DNA of 64,000 nucleotides from assembly GCF_019203965.1 (NCBI RefSeq), contig NZ_CP076448.1:1999001-2063000 (forward strand). Direction: 5' to 3'. A model generated the notes under the pieces. It did no database searches. It saw only the letters and a program-made list of their open reading frames with translations, and was not told the DNA's origin. The number at the start of each line of letters is the position of its first letter. Position 1 is the first letter of the stretch. The stretch is from Elioraea tepida. GTDB taxonomy: Bacteria; Pseudomonadota; Alphaproteobacteria; Acetobacterales; Acetobacteraceae. Position numbers and translations under genes: made by a program. Positions 45,601 through 53,930 of this stretch are shown here, piece by piece.

Positions 45601-47348
45601 TGTCGGGCGACGTGTTCGGCAACGGCATGCTTCTGTCGCGCTCGTTCCGCCTGCGTGCCGCCTTCGACCACCGCCACATCTTCCTCGACCCCGACCCCGA
45701 CCCGGAGCTCTCCTTCGCCGAGCGCGAGCGCCTGTTCGCGCTGCCGCGCTCATCCTGGGCCGACTACGACCCGGCGAAACTCTCGAGGGGCGGCGGCGTG
45801 TTCCCGCGCACGGCGAAGGCGATCACGCTCTCGCCCGAGGCGCGGGCGATGCTCGGGCTCGAAGGCGAGCGCGCCGCGCCGGAGGCAGTGATCCGCGCCA
45901 TCCTCAGGATGGAGGTGGACCTCCTTTATTTCGGCGGCATCGGCACCTTCATCAAGGCGAGCACGGAGAGCCACGCCGAGGTCGGCGACCGGGCGAACGA
46001 CGCGATCCGGATCGACGGGCACGAGGTGCGGGCGCGCGTCGTTGGCGAGGGAGCCAATCTCGCCGTTACCCAGGCCGGGCGGGTCGAGGCAGCGCTCTCC
46101 GGCGTGCGGCTCGACACCGACAGCCTGCACAACTCTGCGGGCGTGGACACGTCAGACCACGAGGTGAACCTCAAGATCCTGCTCGACGGCCTCGTCCGCG
46201 ACGGCGAGCTCACCGCCAAGCAGCGCGACCGGCTGTTGCGCGGGGTGACGGAGGACGTGGTTCGTCACGTGCTCGCGACGAATGCGCGCCAGGCGCTCGC
46301 GGTCTCGCTCGAGCTCGCGGACGGCGCGTCGGCCGCGCCGGCGCATGCGGCGCTGATCAGGCGGCTCGAGGCGGAGGGGTTCCTTGACCGCGCCGTCTCC
46401 GGCCTGCCGGACCGCGCCGCTCTCGCGCAGCGCGCCGGAGGAGGTCTCGTTCGCCCGGAGATCGTCGTGCTGCTCAGCCACGCCAAGCTGTGGCTCACCG
46501 ACGCCCTGCTCGGCTCCGACCTGCCCGACGACCCCGCCTTCGCCGACGATCTCCTTGGCTATTTCCCGCCCGCGGTGGCGGGCCGCTTCCGGGCGGCTGC
46601 GCTCGCGCATCCGCTGCGTCGGGAACTGCTTGCGATGCTGCTTGCGAACGACCTGCTCGACCGGATGGGGCTTGCCGCCTTCTCCCGGCTCGCCGAGGGC
46701 GTGCCGGCAGCCGCCGCGGCACGCGCGGCGCTCGTTGCCCGGAACGCGCTCGGCCTGCGCGAGGCCTGGGCCGGCCGCGTCGCGCCGCCGCCGGGCGCGA
46801 CAGACCGTTACGTCACCGAACTCGCCTGGCGTCGGATGCACGAGGCTGCGGCGGCATGGTTTCTCCGCCGGGTCGGCGGCGCTCCGGCCAGCGGGGTTGC
46901 GGAGAGTGTCGCCCGTTTCGCCTCCCCCGTCGCGGCGCTGCGCGCCGTGTGGCCCGACGCACCGGGGGATTCGCTTCTCGAAGCCGCGCTTGCGATGCAG
47001 GAGTCTGGCTCGGCGGCGGCGACGGTCGTCGCCGCATGGCGGTGCGCCGGCCGAGCCTTCGGGCTCGACGCTCTCCGCGAGTCGGCCGACGCCGTCGCCG
47101 TGGCAGACCCCGGCTCGGGCCGCGCCGTGTCGCTTCTCCTCGCCGAGCTCGGCGAGATGCAGCGGCGGCTTGCGGTTCGGCTGCTCGCGCGCGGCGGCGA
47201 CGACGCCGCCGACGCGGTGCGCCGAGAGGCAGGCGCCGCCTGGGCGGAGGCCGAGCGCTGCCTCGCCGCCGTCGCTGCCGAGCCGCCGAGCCTCGCGGGG
47301 ATTCTCGTCGCCGTACACGCCCTGCGCGCCGTGGCGCAGGCGGCATGA
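42639..47348 (+). CDS. gdhB: NAD-specific glutamate dehydrogenase, large (~180 kDa) type
   Basis: The 1569-residue protein belongs to the large NAD-GDH family, which converts glutamate to 2-oxoglutarate and ammonia. The long N-terminal part contains [19 protein letters not shown] and [15 protein letters not shown]. The catalytic domain has [39 protein letters not shown], with the likely catalytic lysine at about residue 845. The NAD-binding region [23 protein letters not shown] follows. GAGGGGAGG lies 8 bases before the GTG at 42639. The C-terminal ~400 residues are less conserved and Ala-rich. The MFS gene starts inside its stop codon (ATGA), so the two are coupled. Confidence 0.95.
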   Translation: [1569 protein letters not shown]

Positions 47349-48622
47349 CGGGGCCGGGCGTCCGCGCCAGGCCCGGGCGGATCGTCGCCTGGTGCGTCTA
47401 CGACTGGGCCAACAGCGCCTATCCAACCGTGATCGGAACGTTCGTGTTCGCAACCTATTTCACCCAAGGGGTGGCGCCCGACCCGGTGACGGGCGCCTCG
47501 CGCTGGGGGGTGGCGATGGCGGTGTCGGGGCTTCTCGTCGGCCTCCTCTCTCCGGTGTTCGGCGCGATCGCCGACCGAACGGGCGGGCAGCGCGCCTGGC
47601 TCGCCGGCTTCACCCTGCTCGCGGCCGCCGCCGCGGCGGCGCTGTGGACGGTCGGGCCCGACCCGGCCTTCATGACGCGCGGGCTCGTGCTCGTGGTGCT
47701 CGGCACGCTCGCCTTCGAGCTCGGCACAGTGTTCTACAACGCCATGCTGCCGGCGGTGGCGCCGGCGCGTCTGATCGGGCGTGTCTCGGGCTGGGGCTGG
47801 GGGCTCGGCTATTTCGGCGGCCTCTCCTGCCTCGTCGCGTGCCTCGTGCTGATCGAGGCCCGCCCGCCCCCCTTCGGCCTCGACACCGTGGAGGCGGGGG
47901 CGGTGCGCGCGACCTCGGTTCTGGTGGCACTGTGGTACGCCGGCTTCGCCCTGCCGACCCTGCTTGCCGTTCCCGGAACCCCGCGCACCGGGGTGGGACT
48001 GGCCGAGGCCGTGCACCAGGGCCTCGGCGCCATCCTCGCGGTCCTGCCCGAGCTGCGCGGCCAGCCCGCGATCGCGCGGTTCCTGCTCGCGCGCCTGCTC
48101 TACGCCGAGGGGCTGAACACGCTGTTCGCCTTCGGCGCGATCTACGCCGCTGGAACCTTCGGCATGGAGACCGAGGAGGTGATCCGGCTCGGCATCGCCA
48201 TCAACGTCACCGCAGGCCTCGGCGCGGCGCTGTTCGCCTTCGCCGATGATCGGTTCGGCTCGCGCGCCGTGGTTCTGGTCTCGATCCTGTCGCTGATGGC
48301 GATCGGCGCGGCGCTGCTCGTGATCACCTCGAAGGCCGCGTTCTGGGCGCTCGCCCTGCCGCTCGGGATCTTCTTCGGCCCTGCCCAGGCGGCGAGCCGG
48401 ACGCTGATGGGCCGGCTCGCGCCGCGCGACAAGCTCGGCGAATACTACGGGCTGTTCGCGCTGACGGGCAGGGTCGTGTCCTTCGCGGGACCTCTCGTGC
48501 TCGCGGCCGCGACCGCCCTGTTCCAGAGCCAGCGCGCCGGGATGGCGACGATCCTCCTCTTCCTCGGCGGCGGGGCGGCGCTGCTTCTTGCGGTACGGGA
48601 GCCGCCGCATCGGCGCGATTGA
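47345..48622 (+). CDS. MFS transporter, UMF1 / Atg22-like
   Basis: The 425-residue protein begins with the UMF1 signature IVAWCVYDWANSAYPTVIGTFVFATYF and contains about 12 helices, with SPVFGAIADRTGGQRAWLAG as motif A. Relatives of yeast vacuolar amino acid exporter Atg22 belong here. The start (ATG overlapping the gdh TGA by 4 bases) suggests co-translation with glutamate dehydrogenase, so an amino acid is a plausible substrate, but this is inference. The C-terminus ends just before the phage-derived region. Confidence 0.88.
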   Translation: MTGPGVRARPGRIVAWCVYDWANSAYPTVIGTFVFATYFTQGVAPDPVTGASRWGVAMAVSGLLVGLLSPVFGAIADRTGGQRAWLAGFTLLAAAAAAALWTVGPDPAFMTRGLVLVVLGTLAFELGTVFYNAMLPAVAPARLIGRVSGWGWGLGYFGGLSCLVACLVLIEARPPPFGLDTVEAGAVRATSVLVALWYAGFALPTLLAVPGTPRTGVGLAEAVHQGLGAILAVLPELRGQPAIARFLLARLLYAEGLNTLFAFGAIYAAGTFGMETEEVIRLGIAINVTAGLGAALFAFADDRFGSRAVVLVSILSLMAIGAALLVITSKAAFWALALPLGIFFGPAQAASRTLMGRLAPRDKLGEYYGLFALTGRVVSFAGPLVLAAATALFQSQRAGMATILLFLGGGAALLLAVREPPHRRD

Positions 48623-48719
48623 GCGCAGCGAGGCGCAGGGCCGCCGCGCCGAGGACGTCAGCGCCACCGGCCGAGGCGAAGGCGACCGCGAGCGGCTGAC
48701 CCTGCCCGCCCGCCGGCTC

Positions 48720-49208
48720 TCAGCCGCCTGCCGCGATGGGAGGGCCTCGGTCGCCCGCGCTCGCCATCCCTCCGGCAGGGCGTATGAAGACGAGCCCGCC
48801 GAAGCGCACCGCCTCTCCCCCTTCGGCCTCGGGCGGCGGCGGCGTTCCGGCACGGTGCCAAAACAGCGCGCCACCGGTCGGATCGGGCAGACTGCCGGCG
48901 GCGGCCCGGGCGGCGATCCGCCGGCAGGCGGCGATCAGTTCGTCGGGTGCAGGCTCCGCACCGGTCTCCGGCAACAGCCCAGCTGCGGCGAGGGCGGAGG
49001 CGAGGTCCGTCCCCCACGCGGCGGGAGCGCGGCGTAAGCGCGCCGCCCGGACGCGGTTCATCACCACCGAGGCGAGCCCCTCGAGGGCACGCACCGGCTC
49101 ACCCCGTCCGTGCGTCGCGAGCGCCTCGGCGAGCGCGCGCACCGCCGCCTCTGCCCGGGCGTGCGCGACGGCGGGGGCATGCGCCCGGCCCGTTGCCGCA
49201 CGCCTCAT
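48720..49208 (-). CDS. SleB-like cell-wall hydrolase (putative endolysin)
   Basis: The 162-residue protein resembles the SleB/CwlJ hydrolase family. It has an N-terminal helix, the segment THGRGEPVRALEGLASVVMNRV, a loop around WGTDLASAL, and CRRIAARAAAGSLPDPTGGALFWHR. In a phage cluster it would be the lysis enzyme that cuts peptidoglycan. The motif that normally holds the catalytic glutamate (GEARGEP) reads THGRGEP here, so activity is uncertain. The ATG (49208) overlaps the TGA of the holin-like gene by 4 bases. Confidence 0.65.
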   Translation of the reverse strand: MRRAATGRAHAPAVAHARAEAAVRALAEALATHGRGEPVRALEGLASVVMNRVRAARLRRAPAAWGTDLASALAAAGLLPETGAEPAPDELIAACRRIAARAAAGSLPDPTGGALFWHRAGTPPPPEAEGGEAVRFGGLVFIRPAGGMASAGDRGPPIAAGG

Positions 49209-49537
49209 CCGTGGAAGTCCTCTCCCGCCGGATAGCGCGGCCGGCTGCGGGGCGTCACCGCGTCGAGCTTCTCCTCGATCCGCAGGAGCTGGATCGAGAG
49301 GCGACGGTCGGTCTCGCGCATCATCTGCATCGGCACGTAGCTGCGCGCCACCTCGAGCTTGAAGGCGGCGAGGTCGTCGCGCAGCCGGCTCGTGCTTTCC
49401 GCGTGGCGCTGGTCCATGTGCTCGATCTTCTGCGACAGCTCGCGCTTGATGTCCCACATCAGCTTGAACAGGGCGGCGAGCAGCGGGATCTCGATGACCG
49501 AGACCCACCAGTTGAGGTCGAGGCCGGTGACTGGCAT
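49205..49537 (-). CDS. Small membrane protein with coiled coil, holin-like
   Basis: The 110-residue protein has one membrane helix near the N-terminus (WWVSVIEIPLLAALFKLMWDI). A long charged helical region follows (KRELSQKIEHMDQRHAESTSRLRDDLAAFKLEVARSY and onward) and would form a coiled coil. Its position between terminase and hydrolase matches that of phage holins or spanins, and the single helix with coiled tail fits a class III holin or an i-spanin. Two in-frame ATGs are possible, 49537 and 49555; an AAAGG site favours 49537. The TGA overlaps the hydrolase ATG by 4 bases. Confidence 0.6.
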   Translation of the reverse strand: MPVTGLDLNWWVSVIEIPLLAALFKLMWDIKRELSQKIEHMDQRHAESTSRLRDDLAAFKLEVARSYVPMQMMRETDRRLSIQLLRIEEKLDAVTPRSRPRYPAGEDFHG

Positions 49538-49618
49538 GGTCGGGGTGCCTTTCATGCTGGCGTCAGGGTGGCGGGGCGGGGTTGCGCGCTCGGCGCGGAA
49601 CGCCGATATCGAGGCGCG

Positions 49619-49849
49619 ATGTGGAACGAGCCCTATCTCGAGACGTGCTGCCGGTCGGCTCTGAACCGGCTGAAGGCGGCCGGCCCGATCGGCCGGCCGC
49701 CCGGGCTGATGGACGGGCCGTGCCTCGTCCGCCTCGAGCGGATGGGGTTCTGCGCCCGCCGCGGCGACGGGCGGTTCGAGATCACCGAAGCGGGGCTTGC
49801 CCGGCACCGCAGCGAGATCCTGAAGATCGCCGAGCCGGTCACGGCGTGA
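49619..49849 (+). CDS. Small rightward hypothetical protein (76 aa) inside the late cluster
   Basis: This is the only rightward gene within the leftward cluster. The 76 residues (MWNEPYLETCCRSALNRLKA, then GPIGRPPGLMDGPCLVRLERMGFCARRGDGRFEITEAGLARHRSEI) look like a small winged-helix fold of the 'FxITEAGxxRHxxE' type found in phage proteins. GAGG lies before the ATG. Four cysteines are present. The stop overlaps the TerL 3' end by 11 bases. It may be a regulator or a small accessory (moron) gene. Confidence 0.55.
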   Translation: MWNEPYLETCCRSALNRLKAAGPIGRPPGLMDGPCLVRLERMGFCARRGDGRFEITEAGLARHRSEILKIAEPVTA

Positions 49850-51332
49850 ACCCGGTGTCGGCGCCGAAGCTGCCGCCGCGCCAGGCCTGACGCCCGGCCG
49901 GGGCCGCGCGCGGCAGCCGCACCGGCTCGGCGAGCAGGCAGCCGGCGACCGCATCGAGCGCATCGTCGTGGCCTCCCTTGGCGCCCGGGCGCCACTCACG
50001 CATCTCGGCGGCGAACCGCCCCTCGAGCACGGAGCGGTGCGCCCAGAGGCGGCGGGCGGCAAGCACCGGCTCGAGCGCGCCGAGGATGCGCTCGGACTTC
50101 GACCGCGTGCTCGTCCGCTCGGCGACCGCGCAGGGCACGCGCGCCCGCGCCATCTCGGCGCGCAAGAGCCCGGGCAGGAAGCGGCCGATGCCGTTGTTCT
50201 CGACCGTCACCGAGGGGAGGTGCAGCTCGCGCGCGATCAGCGCCACCTGGCGGCAGAGCTGGGTCGCGGCGTCCTCTCCGCCCTTTGGGTCGTGGGTGAG
50301 GTAGACGACCCGGTGCAGGTAGTGGTTGCCGTCGGCGTCGGTGAAGACGGCGGCGAGAACCGAATGGTCGCCCCGCTCGGGGGCGCCGAAGGCGGGGTCC
50401 CAGAAGCAGCTCGCGGAGACGAGCCGGGTCTCGCCGAGCCTCAGCAGCATCCCGCCATTTCCCATCGTCAGCGAGAGCTCGGCGTCGTAGCGGACCATCT
50501 GCGCGGGGTCGAGCCGTGCATCCTCGGGCGGCTGCGGCTCAAGTTGCATCTGGGCGGCGAAGGCGCGCGGGCCGACGCGGCGGCGCATCAGCGCGATCCG
50601 CTCGGGCGTGAACCGTTCCGGCCAGGCCGAGGCGCCCGCCTCGTCGAGCAGCGGAATCCTGAGGCGATGGAAGCCGGCGAGATAGGGCTCGGCGCCGTCG
50701 CGGCCGCGGTCGGCGTAGATGCTGTCCTCGGCATGCGGCGTGCCGATGAACAGCGTGGTGCCGCCCGGGACGAGCACGAACTCGATCTCAGCGAGCCGCG
50801 CGCGCAGCTCCTCCCGTTTCGCTGCCGTGTCGGCGGTGTTCGGCACCTCGACGTCGTCGACGATCACGACATCGGCCCGGCTGCCGGTGATGTTGGCGCC
50901 GATGCCGCGCGCGAGCATCGAGGGGTCGCGTCCCGCCCCCGGGCGGTGGACGGTGAAGCGATCGGCCGCCCATTCGGTCGGCGCGCGCGGGCGGATGTGG
51001 CGGCAGAGCGGATGGCGACGGATGATCTGCCGAACGCTGCGGACCATCTTCGTCGCGAGTGCCGTCTCGGCCGAAAGAACGAGGAGGCGCAGCGTCGGGT
51101 CGCAGGCGAGCAGCCACGCGCAGTAGAGGCCGACGACGGTCGACTTCCCCGCGCCGCGGAAGCACGTCAGCAGAAGCCGCGTGTCTCCCTTCTCGCGGCG
51201 CAGGTTGAGCCAGCGCGCGATCCGCCGGTGATGCGCCGGCGTGCCCTGATTGTTCAACCGGTTCCAGATCCAGAGGAAATGCGGGAACGGCGTGCGTTCG
51301 ATCGCGTCAGCCGCGTCCGACCCGGTCGTCAT
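49839..51332 (-). CDS. Terminase large subunit (T7 gp19-like)
   Basis: The 497-residue packaging motor has Walker A CFRGAGKST (residues 57-65), Walker B DVVIVDDVE (about 154-162) and an RNase H-like nuclease. The nuclease acidic residues include Asp312 (FWDPAFG), Asp322 (GDHSVL) and the HDDALDA motif near 455-461. All catalytic residues appear intact, so packaging and cleavage are plausible. The nuclease domain follows the T7-like rather than the T4-like arrangement. It overlaps the preceding small protein gene by 26 bases. Confidence 0.9.
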   Translation of the reverse strand: MTTGSDAADAIERTPFPHFLWIWNRLNNQGTPAHHRRIARWLNLRREKGDTRLLLTCFRGAGKSTVVGLYCAWLLACDPTLRLLVLSAETALATKMVRSVRQIIRRHPLCRHIRPRAPTEWAADRFTVHRPGAGRDPSMLARGIGANITGSRADVVIVDDVEVPNTADTAAKREELRARLAEIEFVLVPGGTTLFIGTPHAEDSIYADRGRDGAEPYLAGFHRLRIPLLDEAGASAWPERFTPERIALMRRRVGPRAFAAQMQLEPQPPEDARLDPAQMVRYDAELSLTMGNGGMLLRLGETRLVSASCFWDPAFGAPERGDHSVLAAVFTDADGNHYLHRVVYLTHDPKGGEDAATQLCRQVALIARELHLPSVTVENNGIGRFLPGLLRAEMARARVPCAVAERTSTRSKSERILGALEPVLAARRLWAHRSVLEGRFAAEMREWRPGAKGGHDDALDAVAGCLLAEPVRLPRAAPAGRQAWRGGSFGADTGFTP

Positions 51333-51615
51333 CGTCGCTGTCCTCCTCGCCCGCGAGCGCCTCGCGCGCCTCGGCGATGAGCCGCGCCTCCTCCTCGCTC
51401 GCCTCGACAGCCTCCGGCTCCACGCCGACGAGACGCGCGAGCCGCATCAGGAGGTCGAGATGCGCAAGTGCGGCCTTGCAGGCGGCGTGGTGCGCGGCGA
51501 AGGCACGCGCGTCGCCCGCCTCCGGCTCGTCGTTCATGAAGGTGCGGTAGCTCTCGATCACGCGCGTCGCCGCCGCCTCGAGCTGGGCGCTGATCAGGGC
51601 CCGCAGCGCCTTCAC
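51307..51615 (-). CDS. Small acidic helical protein, terminase small-subunit candidate
   Basis: The 102-residue protein is predicted all helical and strongly acidic at the end (EEDSDDDDR). Its sequence begins VKALRALISAQLEAAATRVIESYRTFM. It lies between the tail fibre and large terminase genes, the position of T7 gp18 (small terminase), with a GTG start at 51615 that overlaps the fibre gene TGA by 4 bases (GTGA). Sequence similarity to known small terminases is not recognisable, so the assignment rests on position, size and charge. Confidence 0.55.
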   Translation of the reverse strand: MKALRALISAQLEAAATRVIESYRTFMNDEPEAGDARAFAAHHAACKAALAHLDLLMRLARLVGVEPEAVEASEEEARLIAEAREALAGEEDSDDDDRVGRG

Positions 51616-53900
51616 GTCTTGATCACGCGGAGCCGGAGCGTGCCCGAGGGTAGGTCGATGGTGAAGGCGGAGCGGTTCCACGCCATGACCGCGACCGTGT
51701 CCGCTGCGAAGACGGTGCCGAAGAAGAGCACGTCGGCGGAGGCGACGCCGAAGCCGACCGTGACATGGTCACCGATCGCGGCGCCGGGCACCGTGACCGT
51801 CTGCACGGCGGAGGCATTGGGCACGAGCGCGGGCGGGTCCCAGCTCGTTTCGGCAACGAGCTCCCGCTTGCCGTGCGGCAGGCCGGGCAGGCCGAACAGA
51901 AGCGACGGCGCGTGGCGCGGATCGGCAGTCAGCCTCAGCCCGCGCAGCTCCGCGTTCGCCGCGCCGCGAACGACCCCGATCAGCGCCGTCGCGACCAGCG
52001 GGGAGAGCCAGATCGCCGGCAGCGCGGTTCCCGTCGCCTCGTTGAGCTCCGCCGCCGACACCCACCAGCCGCGCGCTGCGTCGTAGGTGATCGCCCCGGT
52101 CGAGAGCCGGACGAGCACGCCGGCGGCGTCGGTCAGAAGCGCGCCGGACGCATCGAAACAGAACACGACGAGGCGGACCGGATCGCCGTCCAGCGCGAGC
52201 GCGAAATTCCGGCAGGCGCCGGTTCGAACCACGAAGCCGAGGCCGCGGCCCGGGCCGAGGGTCACGCCGCGGGGCCCGAGCGTGTAGCCATCAAGGCCCG
52301 GGCGTGCGGCGGCGGCGAGTGTGGCCGGTGCGGCGGCGGTGCCGTCGATGCAGGCGAGCTGGTCGAACCCCGTCTGGGTGGCCGACCAGCGGAAGGCCGA
52401 CGCGCGGAGATTGGCGATCGTCGCGACCGGCCGGCTCAGGGCGAGCGACGGGATGGCTGCCTGGCGTGAGACGACCGCCGCGCCAGCGCGCCCGGCGCCG
52501 ACGCCGTACTCGACCGCGAGGGGGCCGGGCACGGTCGCCGCGGCGACGTCGTAGAGATGGTCTTCGGCCGAGCCGGTATGGCGGGCGACGATGCTGCCCG
52601 GGCCGGAGAGGCGGATGTCGCGCGCCACAAGCGACCGGCCGTCGGTCTCGACGAGGAACGGAATGCCGGCGGCGCTGCCGGCGCCGAGCGCGAAGAAGGG
52701 CGAGTCGAACACGAGCCCGCTCGGCGCGCGGTTCGCGCCGGGAGGTGCCGAGACGCGCACGCCGAAGCGCTCGAGCGAGGGGTTGACGCTCGCGGCGACG
52801 ACGAAACGGCCGCCGACGACCCGCAGGGTGGAGAGCGCGCCCGCACTGTCGCCGCTGCGGAGATCAAGCCCGATCCGGTTGTTGGCGATCCGCCCCAGCG
52901 TGAGCGTCGTGCCGGTCGCCGCTGCACTCTCCGCAAGCACCTGCACGCCGATCGTAAAGCCCGAGGCCTCCGCGATCTCGATCGAGCAGTCGCTCGGCGT
53001 GCGCAGCAGAACGCCGATGTCGTCCTCGCTCGACCAGTCGGATGGCACGGTGCGGACGACGCGTATGCCCTGCCACAGCCTGCCCTGGACCGCCCCCGGG
53101 CCGCCGCTGCCGAGCGTCAGCACGGCCGCCGGCGACGAACCCGCGTAGAGGATCCTGCCCCGCATGACGAGGCCGGCCGCCGCCGCAGGCAGCGCCACGG
53201 GGCCGGAGACGAGGAAATCACCCTCCGGGATCAGCACGATCCTGCCGCCGGTCGCGGCGGCAGCGAAGGCAGCCTCGAGCGCCGCGCGATCGTCGGTCAG
53301 GCCGTCCCCTGCCGCGCCGAAATCGCGCACCGACAGAGTCTCGGCGAGCTTTTCCGTCACGGGGCGCGGCACCGCGCCGGCGCCGGCCTGCAGGAAGGTG
53401 CCGGAGACCTCGCCGCCCCCCGTCGCCGGGTAGAGCGAGAGCACGCCCGCGCTGTCGAAGCCGATCAGCCGGTTCGCCCGCGCCGCGCGCGACGGCAGCA
53501 CCGGCTCGGGCGCGGTGTCGAAAGGCGCGAAGCGGAGCGCGCGCGCGGCCTCCTCCGCCACCTGCTGCAGCGCCGCCGCCTGGACGTCGAGCTCGTCGTT
53601 CAGCACCGCGGCGCGCAGCTCGCCATTTTCCTGGAAGTCGGTCACGCGCCCAAGCGTGAGCAGGCGCCGGAGCGTGACCACGGTGCCCGCCGGAGGGGGC
53701 ATGTCGAACACGACCGTTCCGCCCCCGGACCGTCCCGCGCCTGTGACGGAGAAGCCCTCGTAGAGCCGCTCCTCGCCCAGATAGACCGCGATGTCCGAGG
53801 GCCGGAAGATCGGGAAGGGATAAGTGAAGACCGTGTCCGTTCCGCTCGCGAGATACTGGATCCGCGGGGACGCGGCGCCGATCGTGATGTGGTCGCCCAT
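51612..53900 (-). CDS. Tail fibre / tailspike with pectate-lyase-like beta-helix
   Basis: The 762-residue protein starts with a T7 gp17-type anchoring region (YLASGTDTVFTYPFPIFRPSDIAVYLG, then FQENGELRAAVLNDELDVQAAALQQVAEEAARAL). It continues with the pectate-lyase-superfamily marker SVRDFGAAGDGLTDDRAALEAAF (residues 190-212). A long Gly/Ala-rich beta-helix stretch follows, then a separate C-terminal domain (ETSWDPPALVPNASAVQTVTVPGAAIGDHVTVG). It would bind or degrade a host surface polysaccharide. GGAAGGAGAG lies before the ATG. Confidence 0.82.
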   Translation of the reverse strand: MGDHITIGAASPRIQYLASGTDTVFTYPFPIFRPSDIAVYLGEERLYEGFSVTGAGRSGGGTVVFDMPPPAGTVVTLRRLLTLGRVTDFQENGELRAAVLNDELDVQAAALQQVAEEAARALRFAPFDTAPEPVLPSRAARANRLIGFDSAGVLSLYPATGGGEVSGTFLQAGAGAVPRPVTEKLAETLSVRDFGAAGDGLTDDRAALEAAFAAAATGGRIVLIPEGDFLVSGPVALPAAAAGLVMRGRILYAGSSPAAVLTLGSGGPGAVQGRLWQGIRVVRTVPSDWSSEDDIGVLLRTPSDCSIEIAEASGFTIGVQVLAESAAATGTTLTLGRIANNRIGLDLRSGDSAGALSTLRVVGGRFVVAASVNPSLERFGVRVSAPPGANRAPSGLVFDSPFFALGAGSAAGIPFLVETDGRSLVARDIRLSGPGSIVARHTGSAEDHLYDVAAATVPGPLAVEYGVGAGRAGAAVVSRQAAIPSLALSRPVATIANLRASAFRWSATQTGFDQLACIDGTAAAPATLAAAARPGLDGYTLGPRGVTLGPGRGLGFVVRTGACRNFALALDGDPVRLVVFCFDASGALLTDAAGVLVRLSTGAITYDAARGWWVSAAELNEATGTALPAIWLSPLVATALIGVVRGAANAELRGLRLTADPRHAPSLLFGLPGLPHGKRELVAETSWDPPALVPNASAVQTVTVPGAAIGDHVTVGFGVASADVLFFGTVFAADTVAVMAWNRSAFTIDLPSGTLRLRVIKT

Positions 53901-53930
53901 CGTGGCGCTCTCCTTCCGGGTCGGGTCGCG

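Noticed and set aside
43065-45677. An 870-codon leftward frame antisense to glutamate dehydrogenase
   Set aside because: It has the same Arg/Gly/Asp-rich composition, no ribosome site or domain, and is fully inside a well-supported gene.
46808-48874. A 688-codon leftward frame opposite gdh and the UMF1 transporter
   Set aside because: It shows shadow-type composition and spans the coupled gdh-MFS junction.
52225-52250. A T-loop-like GGTTCGAACC sequence suggesting a tRNA
   Set aside because: No matching acceptor stem or anticodon arm can be folded around it, and it lies inside the tail fibre gene.
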